Assembly: GCA_015067935.1 (NCBI GenBank)
Contig: SVLL01000001.1
Span: forward strand, 53,439-117,438
Length of the DNA stretch: 64,000 nt
Source: Oscillospiraceae bacterium
Lineage (GTDB): Bacteria > Bacillota > Clostridia > Oscillospirales > Oscillospiraceae
Reading direction: 5' to 3'
Shown: in pieces, positions 52,723 through 63,036 of the stretch
How the letters are laid out: every line of letters begins with the position of its first letter
Numbering within the stretch: position 1 is the first letter of the stretch
Translations under genes and position numbers: made by a program
Notes under the pieces: model-generated
Databases searched by the model: none
What the model was told of the DNA's origin: nothing
The model's input: the letters and a program-made list of their open reading frames with translations, nothing else

Positions 52723-55700
52723 ATGGAACAAGTAAAAGAGGTTCTCAAGTACATCGTTGACCCCCATCAGGTTCGTTCTCCCACTCTGTTGATCGGCATC
52801 GGCGGCATCGGCGGCCAGATCGTCAAGGGCGTGTATGACGCCATGTCCGATTATGACCGCACCTATGTGGAAATGCTGGTAATGGACACCGATACCAACG
52901 CTTTGGATAAGTTCAAAGACACCGGTATCCGCTATATCCAGACCAGCGAAAACAAGACCGTCCAGTCCTATCTGGAGGCCAACGAGGAATACGCGGAAGG
53001 CTTCCCGGTCAACCCCCTGATCAACGGCAAGAATCTTTCCGACGGTGCCGGCCAGATCCGTGCGGTTTCCCGTCTGGGCGCGCTGGCCAGCAAGGCCGAG
53101 GGCAAGTTTGCCGCCATTGACGATGCCATCGACAGAATCCTCACCAACCACGGTGACACCCTCCAGCGTGCGGTGCGTGTTATGATCGTGGGTTCTTCCA
53201 CCGGCGGCACCGGCTCCGGTCTGGGCGTACAGCTGCCCTTCTATGTCCGCAATGTGCTGAAGCGGAAGAGCGTGCCCGCTGCGCTGGTGCGTGGTCTGTT
53301 CCTGATGCCCAGCCTGACCGAAGGCGAGCAGGAAACCGAGGCTTCCGCAAAGGCCGTGAATGTAAACGGCTATGCATTTTTGAAGGAGCTCAATGCCTTC
53401 TACCGTATGCAGATGGTGGATGCAGAGGATAATCCTCTGGTTCTGGAGGAGTATGTGCCCGGTGTCAAGTCTGCTACTACCGGTGGCAAGACTCTGGCCG
53501 CAGCCGGGGCAATCCCCTATGATTTTCTGTTCCTTGTGGAAAAATACGGCAAGCGCGGTTCCATCGGCGAGCTGGAGGATTATATCGCCCGCTCTGTGCA
53601 GATCGTTATGAACCAGCTGTTCTCCCCTGTGTCCGTTGCAGGCTTCTCCAAGGAAGATAATCTTATTATCTCCGCCGTGGAAAAGGGCGGTATGAACCGC
53701 TACTGCGGCGCAGGTATTTCCCACGCCATTTACCCTAAGGATGAGGTGGTGCGCTACTGCACCGTCCGCTATGCCGGCGAGCTGATCAAGGGCTACTGGC
53801 TGCAGATCGACGACGAATTCCGCCGTCGGGATGAGCAGCAGCGTCGCCTGAGGAAGGCAAATCCCAATCTGTCCTCTCTGGACCGGGGCGAAACCTACTG
53901 CCAGATCTTTGACGATATGTGCGACCCCAAGAAGCACACCATTACCGGCGAGCTGACCTCTCTGCAGAGCGAGCTGAAGGTGAATGTGATCCGGGAAGTG
54001 GGCAATGAGAAGATTTCCGAGCCCCAGCCCCTGACCGATTGTCTGGTCAACTATATTGAAGGTCACATTGACGAGGTGTTTGCCGCCAGCGGTCTGCAGG
54101 CAGATTCCGCTGCCTGCGGTATGAACACCACACTGCTGAAGATCCCCACTCAGGCAGAGGGCGAAATTTCGGCCAAGATGAATTTGCTGACCAACTTCCG
54201 CCAAAAGGCAGATACCACCGTCAGCAACCTGATCGGTGCTGTCGCAGAGGACATTCTGCCCTCTGATCTGAAGCTGGCTCAGGGTATTTCCAAGGATGCC
54301 CGGCATAACCTCTTTGTTTCCCTGCAGGAAAAGCACCCCATTGCCGCCCGCTATGTGCTCTACAGTCTGCGTACGCGCCTGCGCCAGAAGAAGCAGGACT
54401 CCGATCAGCGGCTGGAGGAGCGTTACAACCGGGAATCCATCTTTACCAAGGACTACTTCCGGGAAGGCGGCAGAGATACCCACAATGAAACTCCCATTGA
54501 GGCGATCCGGAAAGTCCGGCCCGGCTTCCTCTCCTCTTTGGGTCTGACGAATGCTGCTTACAGCAAGCTGGTCCGCACCATTGCCAACGATGCCTCCGCT
54601 GAGGCCGCGCATCTGCTGGATATGGCCGAGCACACCCTGAAATCCACCGTTTACCGCATCGTGCTGGAGCGGCTGGATGTGATGATCGAGCTGTACGAGA
54701 AGTTCTTCGAAGAGCTGCGCAACATTATGAAGGCAAAGGAAGAGGAAACCGAGCGTCTGGAAACCGGCAAGGGCGCAGAGGGCAGCGGCGATTTCAAGGG
54801 CGATAAGTATATCTGCTGCAACGCCGCCTGCAAGAAGGCTCTGTATGATGAGTTCCAGAAGAATATCACGCAGGCTGACCGGGAAATGTCCGCCGAGGTG
54901 AAGCAGGGCTTCTTTGAGAAGATGTTCGGTGAATATGCCGTACAGCTGGAGAAGAAGGAGCGGGACAGCATCTATGTCACCAGCATGTCCCTGCCTCAGC
55001 TGTTTGAGCAGGGTGTGCTGCAGCCCATCGCCGCCCAGTTTATGAACCGGGGCTTCAAGCATCTGGATATGAGCGTGCTTGAGGCTGTCAAGAAGCAGTA
55101 TGAGATCGAGAATATGCGCAAGGTCACGGACCGTAACGATCCGGAATACCGGCAGTATTTCAACAAGCTGTGCAAGAGCCTGCAGATTCTGGCGGATCCC
55201 TACCTGGCCTACAATAAGGAAGTGGCCGGCTATGTTTCCGGCGGTAAGCTGGCTTATACATGGGGCCTGAATCACTCCTCCGTGGCCATCTACCAGAGCG
55301 GCACAACGGATCAGGGCGTGGATAACGCTGTGCTGGGTGCTATGTTCGCAGGCTGCGAAAACAGCACACCTCTGGCAGACGAGTCCTTCTCTCCCTATAC
55401 CATGGTCTGCTATGCAACCGTGTATGATCTTCGTATTGAGAACTGCTCCGCCTATAAGAAGGGCGAGCGGGCACAGAGCTGCTATGTCGAGCGTCTGCGC
55501 AATGTGGTGGATCAGACCTTTGTCATCAGCGATGAGCAGGATGGCTATCTGGAAGTGGTCCATCCCCATCTGGATTGCCGTTGGCACGAGCGGGCATACC
55601 TGCCGGAGCTGATGGAATACGATGACAAGAAGATGCGCAACGACACCCGCGTTTCCTTTATTGCTGCCCTGTGTATGGGTATGTGCGCCTACTGGGAGGA

Positions 55701-56220
55701 AAAGAGCGAGGGCCTGAAGTGCTGGTGGTACCGCCGCGCCGATGCCAAGCATTCTACCCCCGTCTTTGTCAATGACAGGGAGCTGCGCAGTGAGTCTGCC
55801 TTTGCCCTCTATAAGGCCTTTGACTGCAACCGTATTCTTGTGGAAGATGCCCAGAAGGTGCTGGAGGAGGCAAAGAAGGAGGCTTATCAGGAGCGTCCTC
55901 TGGCCGGTGTGACCGCCGAGAGTGTGGTTGCCCAGCCCGTTATTCAGGCTCTGATCGGCAACGGTAAGGGCAAGCGCAATGTGCTGGATATTCTGTATAA
56001 TCTGATGCAGGACAGCGGCAGCCGTAAGGAGTTCAGCGATACGCTGGCTGCGCTGGAAAGCTATCTGCAGGAGTACTGCCTGAAGATGGCAAACGACAAT
56101 GCCAACAAGGCCGGTGTCTTCTTTGATGCGGTCCGCAAGGCCATCGGTGGGGCATCTGCTGCCCTCCAAAGTGACGATACCTCCAAGATCTTCAAGGAAA
56201 GCTGCGAGGAGTATCAGTAA
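52723..56220 (+). CDS. Large tubulin/FtsZ-like GTPase (Tubulin_2 type)
   Basis: A 1165-aa protein. I use the ATG at 52723, after AAAGGAG, instead of the GTG two codons upstream. The N-terminal GTPase shows a T1-like loop LLIGIGGIGGQIVKGVYDAM, DTDTNALDKFKDTGI and the T4 signature VMIVGSSTGGTGSGLGVQLP, equivalent to the FtsZ/tubulin GGGTG[ST]G motif. The remaining 850 residues are mostly helical with no domain I can name, and no membrane helix is seen. It is far longer than FtsZ (about 400 aa). I recall such long FtsZ-like proteins being predicted to remodel membranes. Confidence 0.88.
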   Translation: MEQVKEVLKYIVDPHQVRSPTLLIGIGGIGGQIVKGVYDAMSDYDRTYVEMLVMDTDTNALDKFKDTGIRYIQTSENKTVQSYLEANEEYAEGFPVNPLINGKNLSDGAGQIRAVSRLGALASKAEGKFAAIDDAIDRILTNHGDTLQRAVRVMIVGSSTGGTGSGLGVQLPFYVRNVLKRKSVPAALVRGLFLMPSLTEGEQETEASAKAVNVNGYAFLKELNAFYRMQMVDAEDNPLVLEEYVPGVKSATTGGKTLAAAGAIPYDFLFLVEKYGKRGSIGELEDYIARSVQIVMNQLFSPVSVAGFSKEDNLIISAVEKGGMNRYCGAGISHAIYPKDEVVRYCTVRYAGELIKGYWLQIDDEFRRRDEQQRRLRKANPNLSSLDRGETYCQIFDDMCDPKKHTITGELTSLQSELKVNVIREVGNEKISEPQPLTDCLVNYIEGHIDEVFAASGLQADSAACGMNTTLLKIPTQAEGEISAKMNLLTNFRQKADTTVSNLIGAVAEDILPSDLKLAQGISKDARHNLFVSLQEKHPIAARYVLYSLRTRLRQKKQDSDQRLEERYNRESIFTKDYFREGGRDTHNETPIEAIRKVRPGFLSSLGLTNAAYSKLVRTIANDASAEAAHLLDMAEHTLKSTVYRIVLERLDVMIELYEKFFEELRNIMKAKEEETERLETGKGAEGSGDFKGDKYICCNAACKKALYDEFQKNITQADREMSAEVKQGFFEKMFGEYAVQLEKKERDSIYVTSMSLPQLFEQGVLQPIAAQFMNRGFKHLDMSVLEAVKKQYEIENMRKVTDRNDPEYRQYFNKLCKSLQILADPYLAYNKEVAGYVSGGKLAYTWGLNHSSVAIYQSGTTDQGVDNAVLGAMFAGCENSTPLADESFSPYTMVCYATVYDLRIENCSAYKKGERAQSCYVERLRNVVDQTFVISDEQDGYLEVVHPHLDCRWHERAYLPELMEYDDKKMRNDTRVSFIAALCMGMCAYWEEKSEGLKCWWYRRADAKHSTPVFVNDRELRSESAFALYKAFDCNRILVEDAQKVLEEAKKEAYQERPLAGVTAESVVAQPVIQALIGNGKGKRNVLDILYNLMQDSGSRKEFSDTLAALESYLQEYCLKMANDNANKAGVFFDAVRKAIGGASAALQSDDTSKIFKESCEEYQ

Positions 56221-56284
56221 GCAAGTGTTTTAATCACCAAGGCCCCGGTGTGCAGCGCAGCACATCGGGGCAAAGGGGTTTACT

Positions 56285-58168
56285 ATGAAGTATTTTATTG
56301 TCAATGTTAATAAATGCCTGAAGCTGTCCCAGTACGCGCCCTTTTTCTATGAGCATATCTATGACGGGGATCTGGTGATACTCGATGATATCGAAAATAC
56401 CTGCCAGCTGGATAAAACCTACCTGCAACTGGTATCCCACCTGAACCGGAATCCCTTCGCTTATCAAAAGAGCGTGATTATGCTGTTTATCGACCGGGAT
56501 TTTTCCCGGCCTCTGCAGGCGCAGGATTATGAGCTTTACAATGACATCCACATTTATAACCACCTGCTGCGGAAGCTGAGCAGCAATTTCAAGGTGTACA
56601 CCTTTTATGTGGATCGCACCGGCGAAGCTCTGCAGAACGATCCGACCTATCTGCAGCTGCGCACAGTGAGCAAAACGCTGCAGGCAGAGGGGAAACCGGA
56701 ACTGGCACCTTATTTTCTCTCCCTTGAACGGGATGACGCTGCCTGCTCCGGCTCTTTTAAGGATTTTCTGCGAGAGCGGATCTCCCGGCTGTCCGATTGC
56801 ACCCGTCCCTTCTATTTGCAGATGCTGGACAAGGTTTCGGATATGCAGGGCACCCCTGCGGCCTTTCAGAACGGCCTGAACAACTACATCGGCGAGGCCC
56901 GCAGACATCTTTCCGGGGTAGAGCATATCTATGCCCCCGTTTACTGGCTGGACATTGCCATCGAAACCAAGGAATGGTTCAAGATCATCTATTATATCAA
57001 GGAGATGATTGCCGGCAAGCGGGAGCCGATGGCGTATAAGGACTATTCCTTCGACCGCTACGACGAGGTGCGTCGGCTGATCGCCACCTACCGCAAGCGT
57101 TTGGAAAGCTGGTCGAAATCCACACCCGAGATCTCCAAGAAGGGTGCCGCTGAAAAGCTGACCTTCCGGGAAACCGCAAAAGCGGCTGAGGAGTATCACA
57201 ATAAGGTCAACGAGCTGATTACAAAGGAACTGGGGCAGGAAAAGAAAAGCAAAAAAAGTGCCCAAAAGCCTGCTGCCGGAAAAATAGGACAGTTTGAGGA
57301 AAAGAGCATTGTTGACCAAAAAAGCGTGGACAGAATTTTCGAGCAGCTGCGCAAGGTCATTTCCGATGCCAAGGGTCAGCTGGAGGATTTCTGCCAAAAG
57401 CAAAGTGCGTTTCTGCTGGAACCATCCAACTATCAGAAAGTGGGTATGGATACCTTTGACCGGGACAAAACGGACCGGGAGGAGCTGCAGCAGGAAGCCG
57501 AGCAGCTGAGCCAAATGAACCAATTCGGAACACAGGCCTTGGATCAGCCCGACTTTTCTGAGGAAAACAAGCTGGTTCAGGAGCTGGATATCGATTATAA
57601 GCAAATAATTCAGATCATCACCAATCAGAAGGAATGCAGGAAAACCACCTTCCTCGGTGCGCTGCTGTTTGCCCTTCTGGCGGTGGCAAGTCTTTACTTA
57701 GGTGCCCAGTACAGCATCTTCCTCAAGGAAAATTCCTGGTGGATATTCTTGGCCTATATGGCGGTAGTGGGCGTGGTTTTCGCCACAGCCTATTTTGTGG
57801 TTCTTCGGAAATTCCGCAAAGAGATCGAAAAGCTGATAAGGGATTCCAAAGAAAAGGTGTCCAAGTTCCTGCAAAGCTACAAGGAGCAGGCTGCAGCCTT
57901 CGAGAAAAACACCCTCGCAGCCGGCAAGTACTACTGCCTGAAGCATACGCTGGATGCCAAGCGGGCTGACCGGGAAGCCTATCAGCTGACTATGCAGCAA
58001 TATGCATGGCATAAAATGAAGGTGGATCAGCTGCTTCGGGATCTGACCTTCTTTAACGGCTTTGTGGGTAAGGCTTCCGTGTACGAAGAAAGCGCGGTTA
58101 CCTTTGATGATTTCACCCACGATCCGGAGCATACGGAATTTTATCTGATGAAAGTGATCCGTAAGTAA
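56285..58168 (+). CDS. Two-TM coiled-coil protein of unknown function
   Basis: A 627-aa protein. Residues 1-330 are soluble with an unrecognised mixed fold (MKYFIVNVNKCLKLSQYAPF, SVIMLFIDRDFSRPLQAQDY). A charged helical region at about 285-450 has KKSKKSAQKPAAGK. Two close helices at about 452-474 (TTFLGALLFALLAVASLYLG) and 484-507 (WWIFLAYMAVVGVVFATAYF) form a hairpin in the membrane, and a helical cytoplasmic tail follows (KFRKEIEKLIRDSKEKVSKF). The arrangement suits a membrane anchor or receptor for the tubulin-like protein; that is inference. Confidence 0.85.
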   Translation: MKYFIVNVNKCLKLSQYAPFFYEHIYDGDLVILDDIENTCQLDKTYLQLVSHLNRNPFAYQKSVIMLFIDRDFSRPLQAQDYELYNDIHIYNHLLRKLSSNFKVYTFYVDRTGEALQNDPTYLQLRTVSKTLQAEGKPELAPYFLSLERDDAACSGSFKDFLRERISRLSDCTRPFYLQMLDKVSDMQGTPAAFQNGLNNYIGEARRHLSGVEHIYAPVYWLDIAIETKEWFKIIYYIKEMIAGKREPMAYKDYSFDRYDEVRRLIATYRKRLESWSKSTPEISKKGAAEKLTFRETAKAAEEYHNKVNELITKELGQEKKSKKSAQKPAAGKIGQFEEKSIVDQKSVDRIFEQLRKVISDAKGQLEDFCQKQSAFLLEPSNYQKVGMDTFDRDKTDREELQQEAEQLSQMNQFGTQALDQPDFSEENKLVQELDIDYKQIIQIITNQKECRKTTFLGALLFALLAVASLYLGAQYSIFLKENSWWIFLAYMAVVGVVFATAYFVVLRKFRKEIEKLIRDSKEKVSKFLQSYKEQAAAFEKNTLAAGKYYCLKHTLDAKRADREAYQLTMQQYAWHKMKVDQLLRDLTFFNGFVGKASVYEESAVTFDDFTHDPEHTEFYLMKVIRK

Positions 58169-58192
58169 TTATCGTAACACAGGAGAATACCT

Positions 58193-61100
58193 ATGTTTGT
58201 GATTCTTTCTACCTTGTTGATAGGCTGCATCCTTTTGGGGTGTATATCTGTCAAAGAGACCAAAATGGAGATGGCCCATCGGGTTTTGCACATTCGGTAT
58301 GTGTTCGTTACAGTGCTGTATGTGATTCTCTGTGCCACCTTGTTTGCGAAGGTTCTGGACCTGATAAACTGGATCATATCCCTGCCGCTGATTCGGGATA
58401 TTCTGTTCTTCGTCACGCCGCCCGGCAATGTGGCCGGCAGCTTTTACTGGATCATCACCTTGCTGTGCTGTCTGTTGCTGACAGTGATTTATCTGGCATT
58501 GATGAACCTGCTGAAGAAGTGCTGGCTCCAGCCTCTGGAGAAAAGAAAGTATCTGGAAACCAAGCTCTTTTGGGAAAAGTTTTTCAATGAGCTGGCCGGC
58601 GGCTTTTACGAAATCGACGACGCCGGTGCAAAGCTGAGCCCCAAGTTCTACACTGTGGGACGCTGGATTCGTGCGATGCGTTGGGGCTATGGCTTTTTCC
58701 TGCTGGCAGAGGTTTTGTTTATTACCCTCTATGTGCAGTTCAACTGGACATTTTTGGGAGAAGAATTTTTCCCCGATCTGGTCAAGAGCCTGTTTATGCT
58801 TCCGGTGCTGGTCTATTTCCTGCTGGAGCAGGTGGAGCTGTTTTTGGCTGCCGACCGGACGAAGGATGATATTCTCGTGGAAACCGAGAAGGTCGGTATG
58901 GTGCAAAAGGGCGATTTTACGCCCTTTGTGGAAGAATATCAGAAGCGTTTTCAGGACAAATCTCTGATTGCCTATCACAAAGGCGATCCGGAAAAGGTCC
59001 GCCAAAGTTTGTTTACGGGCATTCAGGCGGAGCAGAAGCAGCGGGTACAGAATCCTGCGCTTCTGGAGGCTCTTTGCCGCAATGTGGAATGTGCCACCAA
59101 CATTTCCCACCAGTATGTCAACGGCCTGATCGACCTGATCAACGGGGAAAATATTGCAGTTTTCGACACGCCGTGGGGTGATTTTGACCCCTACTATCTT
59201 TCCTATGTCCAGCACAAGCTGGTGCTGAAGAACACGGTGCTGGTGCTGTGCGACAGCCAGCTGCAGGTTCAGCGGATGTGCAAGCGGCTGCATTCTGTGT
59301 TCACCAAGCTGAACAGAGTTTGCCCCATTTGGCGAATTCACAATATGGGCAGTATGGTGGACGGACAAACCGATGTTCTGGTTTGTACCGAAGAGGAATT
59401 TTTGTCCAACCCCATCGACGAGCATCACAAGGACTTCACCAAGCGTCTGGGCGTGGTGGTGATGCTGGATGCCTACGGCCTTTTGTGCCGGGAAAGTGCC
59501 TATTCCTCCCGGATTTTTGATTTCCTCGGGGAGCGCAAGCTGCAGTACATCTTCTATCTGCCGGAAAACAGCACCGATATTCGCCATCGCCTGCAGGAGC
59601 GGATCGGCTGCGGAGAAATCCAGCTGCGGGAAAATCCCCAGATCAATCAGGATACCCACCTGATGCTCTGGCGTGCGGATGCCATTTATAAGCCGCAGAC
59701 GGTGCTTTCCACCCGGCTTTATGAGGACTTCGGCGTTGCCTATGCCATTGCGATCCTCGCAAGTAAAATGGGCGCGACCGCGGTCAATATCCTTGCCCCG
59801 GAGTCCGTTCCCCTGCAGACCTACTACCACCTGGTGACCCAGAAATATACCAAGGAGCTGATGGTTGATGCTCTGCAATCCGAGGCCATCAACCTGAGCA
59901 ATATCATCCGCAACAACGATTACAGTGTGGCGGAGCCCTCCCAGTTGAATTTCTGCATCGTTTATGACGAGCTGAACAATTTGCTGGATGTGGCCCAGAC
60001 ATGGCTTGCCTACGGCGGCGCAGCCAGCTCCATGCTGCACATCGTTTCTCCTCCCTATATGCTGCGTGACTATTTTGCCTGCAATCAGTCCTCCCTGATG
60101 GCAGATACCACCGGTCTTCAGATGCTGATCCCCAAAAGACCCTTGGGCCGCCGAGTGCCTGCCCTCGCCCTGCTGCTGAGAATGCACCGGGGTGTGCTGT
60201 GTCAGGATGTGGAGGCCTTTGCCAAGGCAAACCAGATTAGGGCAGACCGACTGGAGGATATTATCAAGGCCGCGCTGGAGATCGTATTCGGCGATAGCCG
60301 CCGGTATGACATCTACACCAGCTTCTCCTTTACGGAGTGTACAGAGCCGACCTTCGACGGCGGCTATAAGTACACTGTTCAGGTCAAGCTGATCAACGAG
60401 TCCCTTTATAAGGCCCTTTGCCGTATGACGGAGCAATTTGCCCGCCTGACCGGTGCCCGGAATGAGATGCTGCCTATCCACGAGCAGGATATTTACAACC
60501 ACTATCTGCCCCAGCAGCTGGTATCCTTCGGCAACGAACGCTACCGGGTGCAGGAAATCAAGGACGGCAGAGTGCAGATATCTCCCGAGGCCACCATTCC
60601 TGCAGACCTGTTCTACACACCGCTGTATGACATTCTGGATCTGAAGCGCACCGATACCCGTATGCCGGCCGTGCCTATGAACAACAAGGTGGTAATGGAC
60701 TATTTTGAGGCCGCTGTCACCCGTCAGATCACCGGCTTCTTTGCCCATCCGGGTATGCTGGACCTGACCGACAAGAACGCCACCCATCTGGAAAAGCTGT
60801 CCACCCCCATTGTGGAGACCAAGACGGTGCCCTGCCTGCAAATGGAGTTCTCCTGCCCCATGAGCGGCCGCAGCGACAAGATCGCCAACACCCTGTGTTT
60901 CCTGCTTAAGGGCGCGCTGGCCACATTCCTGCCCCATAACCACAAGGATCTGCTGGTGTTCTCCCGGCTGGATATGGACAAGATTTTTCAGGGTGTGAAT
61001 TTCCACGAGGACAACGGCCTGTTGCCGGATCCCATCCCCTCTGATCTGTGGACCGATTTCAACAAGGAAGAAGAGATCGATCCTGCCATCTGCAAGCTGA

Positions 61101-62011
61101 TCCCCCAGATCACCAGCGACGATGTGAAGGAAAATACGGACGATAAGCTCTACATCTACATCGCCCAGTTCTCCGCCCGGGATACCGGCGCGCTGACCGC
61201 CATCGCAGAGGATCTAGACCGGATTCTGAGCACGGTGCTGAAGTACCTGAAATGGTCTGAGGCGCAGAAAATCGGTGCACCGGAATACCTGCGCTTCGGC
61301 TATGAAGAAGTGCCCGGCATTTTTGCCACCCACGATACGGTGTACTGTCTGCCCAACTTCTTTGACCATGTGCCCGACAGCGAGCCCCTCGGGAAAGAAG
61401 AGGACACCGCCCCGAGAATCGGAGATAAGAGGTGCAGCTTCTGCGGCAAGCGCGTATCGGCCGCCTATACCGAGATGGACGATGGGCGCATTATGTGCCC
61501 GGAATGCGGCAGCCACCTTGCCAATAGCCGTGAGGAAGTGAAGCAGCTGCTGCAGCAGGCGATCCAGATTCTGGAAAAGACCTACGGCATCACCCTTCCC
61601 GACGGCATCAAGGTCAAGTTCAAGAGTGCCTCCACCATCCGCGAGCATACTCAATCCAACGGACGGGTGCTGGGCTTCTACAACCTAAAGCGCAAGGAAA
61701 TCTGGATCGAGCGCAACGGCCCCAAGGCCTGCGTGCTGTCCACCCTCCTTCACGAGCTGACCCACGCATGGCAGCACGCCAATATTTCCATGGATATTGA
61801 GCTGCATTATCTGGAAGGTCACACCTCCTATGTGGAAGTGGAGTGTATGCGCCTGCAAAAGCAGAGAGCTTATGCAGATTTTCTCAACGAATCCCTGATG
61901 AATGCGGACGATGCCTACGGTCAGGGCTACCGCCTGTGGAAGCAATATCTGCAGGACGAAAGCGACAAGAACATCTTCCACCATGTGCAGAAACAATTTC
62001 CGAAGAGGTGA
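58193..62011 (+). CDS. Giant multi-TM protein with zinc ribbon and HExxH domain
   Basis: A 1272-aa protein. Residues 1-220 hold about five membrane helices (FVILSTLLIGCILLGCISV, YVFVTVLYVILCATLFA, YWIITLLCCLLLTVIYLAL, YGFFLLAEVLFITLYVQF, LVKSLFMLPVLVYFLLEQV). The middle (about 315-720) faintly recalls a degenerate helicase fold (NTVLVLCDSQLQVQRMCKRL, LGVVVMLDAYGLL) but has no Walker A. Near 1080 is a zinc ribbon, RCSFCGKRV...MCPECGSHL. At 1187 the peptidase motif LLHELTHAWQHANISMDIEL begins, with a later Glu in GHTSYVEVECM. I know no family with this full layout. Confidence 0.85.
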   Translation: MFVILSTLLIGCILLGCISVKETKMEMAHRVLHIRYVFVTVLYVILCATLFAKVLDLINWIISLPLIRDILFFVTPPGNVAGSFYWIITLLCCLLLTVIYLALMNLLKKCWLQPLEKRKYLETKLFWEKFFNELAGGFYEIDDAGAKLSPKFYTVGRWIRAMRWGYGFFLLAEVLFITLYVQFNWTFLGEEFFPDLVKSLFMLPVLVYFLLEQVELFLAADRTKDDILVETEKVGMVQKGDFTPFVEEYQKRFQDKSLIAYHKGDPEKVRQSLFTGIQAEQKQRVQNPALLEALCRNVECATNISHQYVNGLIDLINGENIAVFDTPWGDFDPYYLSYVQHKLVLKNTVLVLCDSQLQVQRMCKRLHSVFTKLNRVCPIWRIHNMGSMVDGQTDVLVCTEEEFLSNPIDEHHKDFTKRLGVVVMLDAYGLLCRESAYSSRIFDFLGERKLQYIFYLPENSTDIRHRLQERIGCGEIQLRENPQINQDTHLMLWRADAIYKPQTVLSTRLYEDFGVAYAIAILASKMGATAVNILAPESVPLQTYYHLVTQKYTKELMVDALQSEAINLSNIIRNNDYSVAEPSQLNFCIVYDELNNLLDVAQTWLAYGGAASSMLHIVSPPYMLRDYFACNQSSLMADTTGLQMLIPKRPLGRRVPALALLLRMHRGVLCQDVEAFAKANQIRADRLEDIIKAALEIVFGDSRRYDIYTSFSFTECTEPTFDGGYKYTVQVKLINESLYKALCRMTEQFARLTGARNEMLPIHEQDIYNHYLPQQLVSFGNERYRVQEIKDGRVQISPEATIPADLFYTPLYDILDLKRTDTRMPAVPMNNKVVMDYFEAAVTRQITGFFAHPGMLDLTDKNATHLEKLSTPIVETKTVPCLQMEFSCPMSGRSDKIANTLCFLLKGALATFLPHNHKDLLVFSRLDMDKIFQGVNFHEDNGLLPDPIPSDLWTDFNKEEEIDPAICKLIPQITSDDVKENTDDKLYIYIAQFSARDTGALTAIAEDLDRILSTVLKYLKWSEAQKIGAPEYLRFGYEEVPGIFATHDTVYCLPNFFDHVPDSEPLGKEEDTAPRIGDKRCSFCGKRVSAAYTEMDDGRIMCPECGSHLANSREEVKQLLQQAIQILEKTYGITLPDGIKVKFKSASTIREHTQSNGRVLGFYNLKRKEIWIERNGPKACVLSTLLHELTHAWQHANISMDIELHYLEGHTSYVEVECMRLQKQRAYADFLNESLMNADDAYGQGYRLWKQYLQDESDKNIFHHVQKQFPKR

Positions 62012-62017
62012 TAGGCA

Positions 62018-63022
62018 ATGAAAAAGGCATTACAGCTTTTGCTGGTTCTGGCATTGCTCCTGTCGGTTCTGACGGGCTGCGGCTCTGCGAATGATCTTCT
62101 GGATGATTATGTGGGGCAACTGGCCTCCGGGTTTGAGGACTACATCCAGATGACCCCGGAAATGCAGGATGTGCTGGATACGCTGGACAAGATGCTCAGC
62201 GGCTATGTCAGCGGCCTGAACAAGCCCTCTGCCGACAATATTCCCCAGACCTCCCTGGATTCCGACGATCAGAATATTTTCCAGACGGTCACCAACGAAT
62301 GTGCCACAGTGGAGGAAATGAGGGCACTGCTCCTGCAGACGATGAAAAATACGGAGAAAACCGTAAAATTCTACGCCCTCGATTCCTATTACACCAACGA
62401 TGTTTTGTACGATGTGATCTTCAATCAGCTCTGCGACAATTATATGATCGACACGATGGGCACCCACAAGTACACGGTCACCACGATGAAAACCCTGAAC
62501 CGGCAAATCGCCGTACAGGTGGAATTTACCTACTTCGATGACAAGTACCCCCTTGAGCAGGTGAAGTCCATGAAGGAGCAGACGCTGGCAAAGGCCCGGG
62601 AAGTGGTAAGAGAATTGGACCTTGCCAACCTGAGCGTGTATGAACGGGTCAAGGCGGTGAACGATTATCTGATCGACAACTGCGTTTACCCGGATGCCGA
62701 GCCCTATTCCAAGGAATCCCACTCGCCCTACGGCGCGTTGATTGAGCGCAGTGCAGTTTGCGAGGGCTATGCCCGTGCCGCCCAGCTTCTGTTTGAGCTG
62801 TGCGATGTGCCCAGCTACTATGTGGTGGGTGACACTAAGGCAGGCGGTCACGCTTGGAATCTGGTGCAGATCGACGGCAAGTGGTATCAGATGGATGCCA
62901 CCTGGAACGATACGGAAACCAATCGGAATATGTACTTTTTGGTGACGGATGCCTTTATGTCCCATTCCCGTACTTGGGATCGGACCAAGTATCCGGCCAC
63001 TGCAACCACCCCCTATCAGTAA
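62018..63022 (+). CDS. Transglutaminase-like lipoprotein
   Basis: A 334-aa exported protein. Signal peptide with lipobox: LLLVLALLLSVLTGCGSAND, cleavage before Cys. The transglutaminase core has Cys in RSAVCEGYARAAQLLFELCD, His in KAGGHAWNLVQIDGKWY and Asp in QMDATWNDTETN, a complete triad. Such proteins act as cell-surface cysteine peptidases or crosslinkers. It starts six bases after the giant gene ends. It is the outside counterpart of the cytosolic transglutaminase-like protein of the left arm. Confidence 0.9.
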   Translation: MKKALQLLLVLALLLSVLTGCGSANDLLDDYVGQLASGFEDYIQMTPEMQDVLDTLDKMLSGYVSGLNKPSADNIPQTSLDSDDQNIFQTVTNECATVEEMRALLLQTMKNTEKTVKFYALDSYYTNDVLYDVIFNQLCDNYMIDTMGTHKYTVTTMKTLNRQIAVQVEFTYFDDKYPLEQVKSMKEQTLAKAREVVRELDLANLSVYERVKAVNDYLIDNCVYPDAEPYSKESHSPYGALIERSAVCEGYARAAQLLFELCDVPSYYVVGDTKAGGHAWNLVQIDGKWYQMDATWNDTETNRNMYFLVTDAFMSHSRTWDRTKYPATATTPYQ

Positions 63023-63036
63023 AGGAGACGATCGCG

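Noticed and set aside
52699-56169. 1156-aa minus-strand ORF
   Set aside because: Antisense shadow of the tubulin-like gene; no RBS, low-complexity His/Gln/Leu-rich text, no motifs.
58169-61006. 945-aa minus-strand ORF
   Set aside because: Shadow of the 1272-aa gene, whose plus-strand frame has membrane helices and catalytic motifs.
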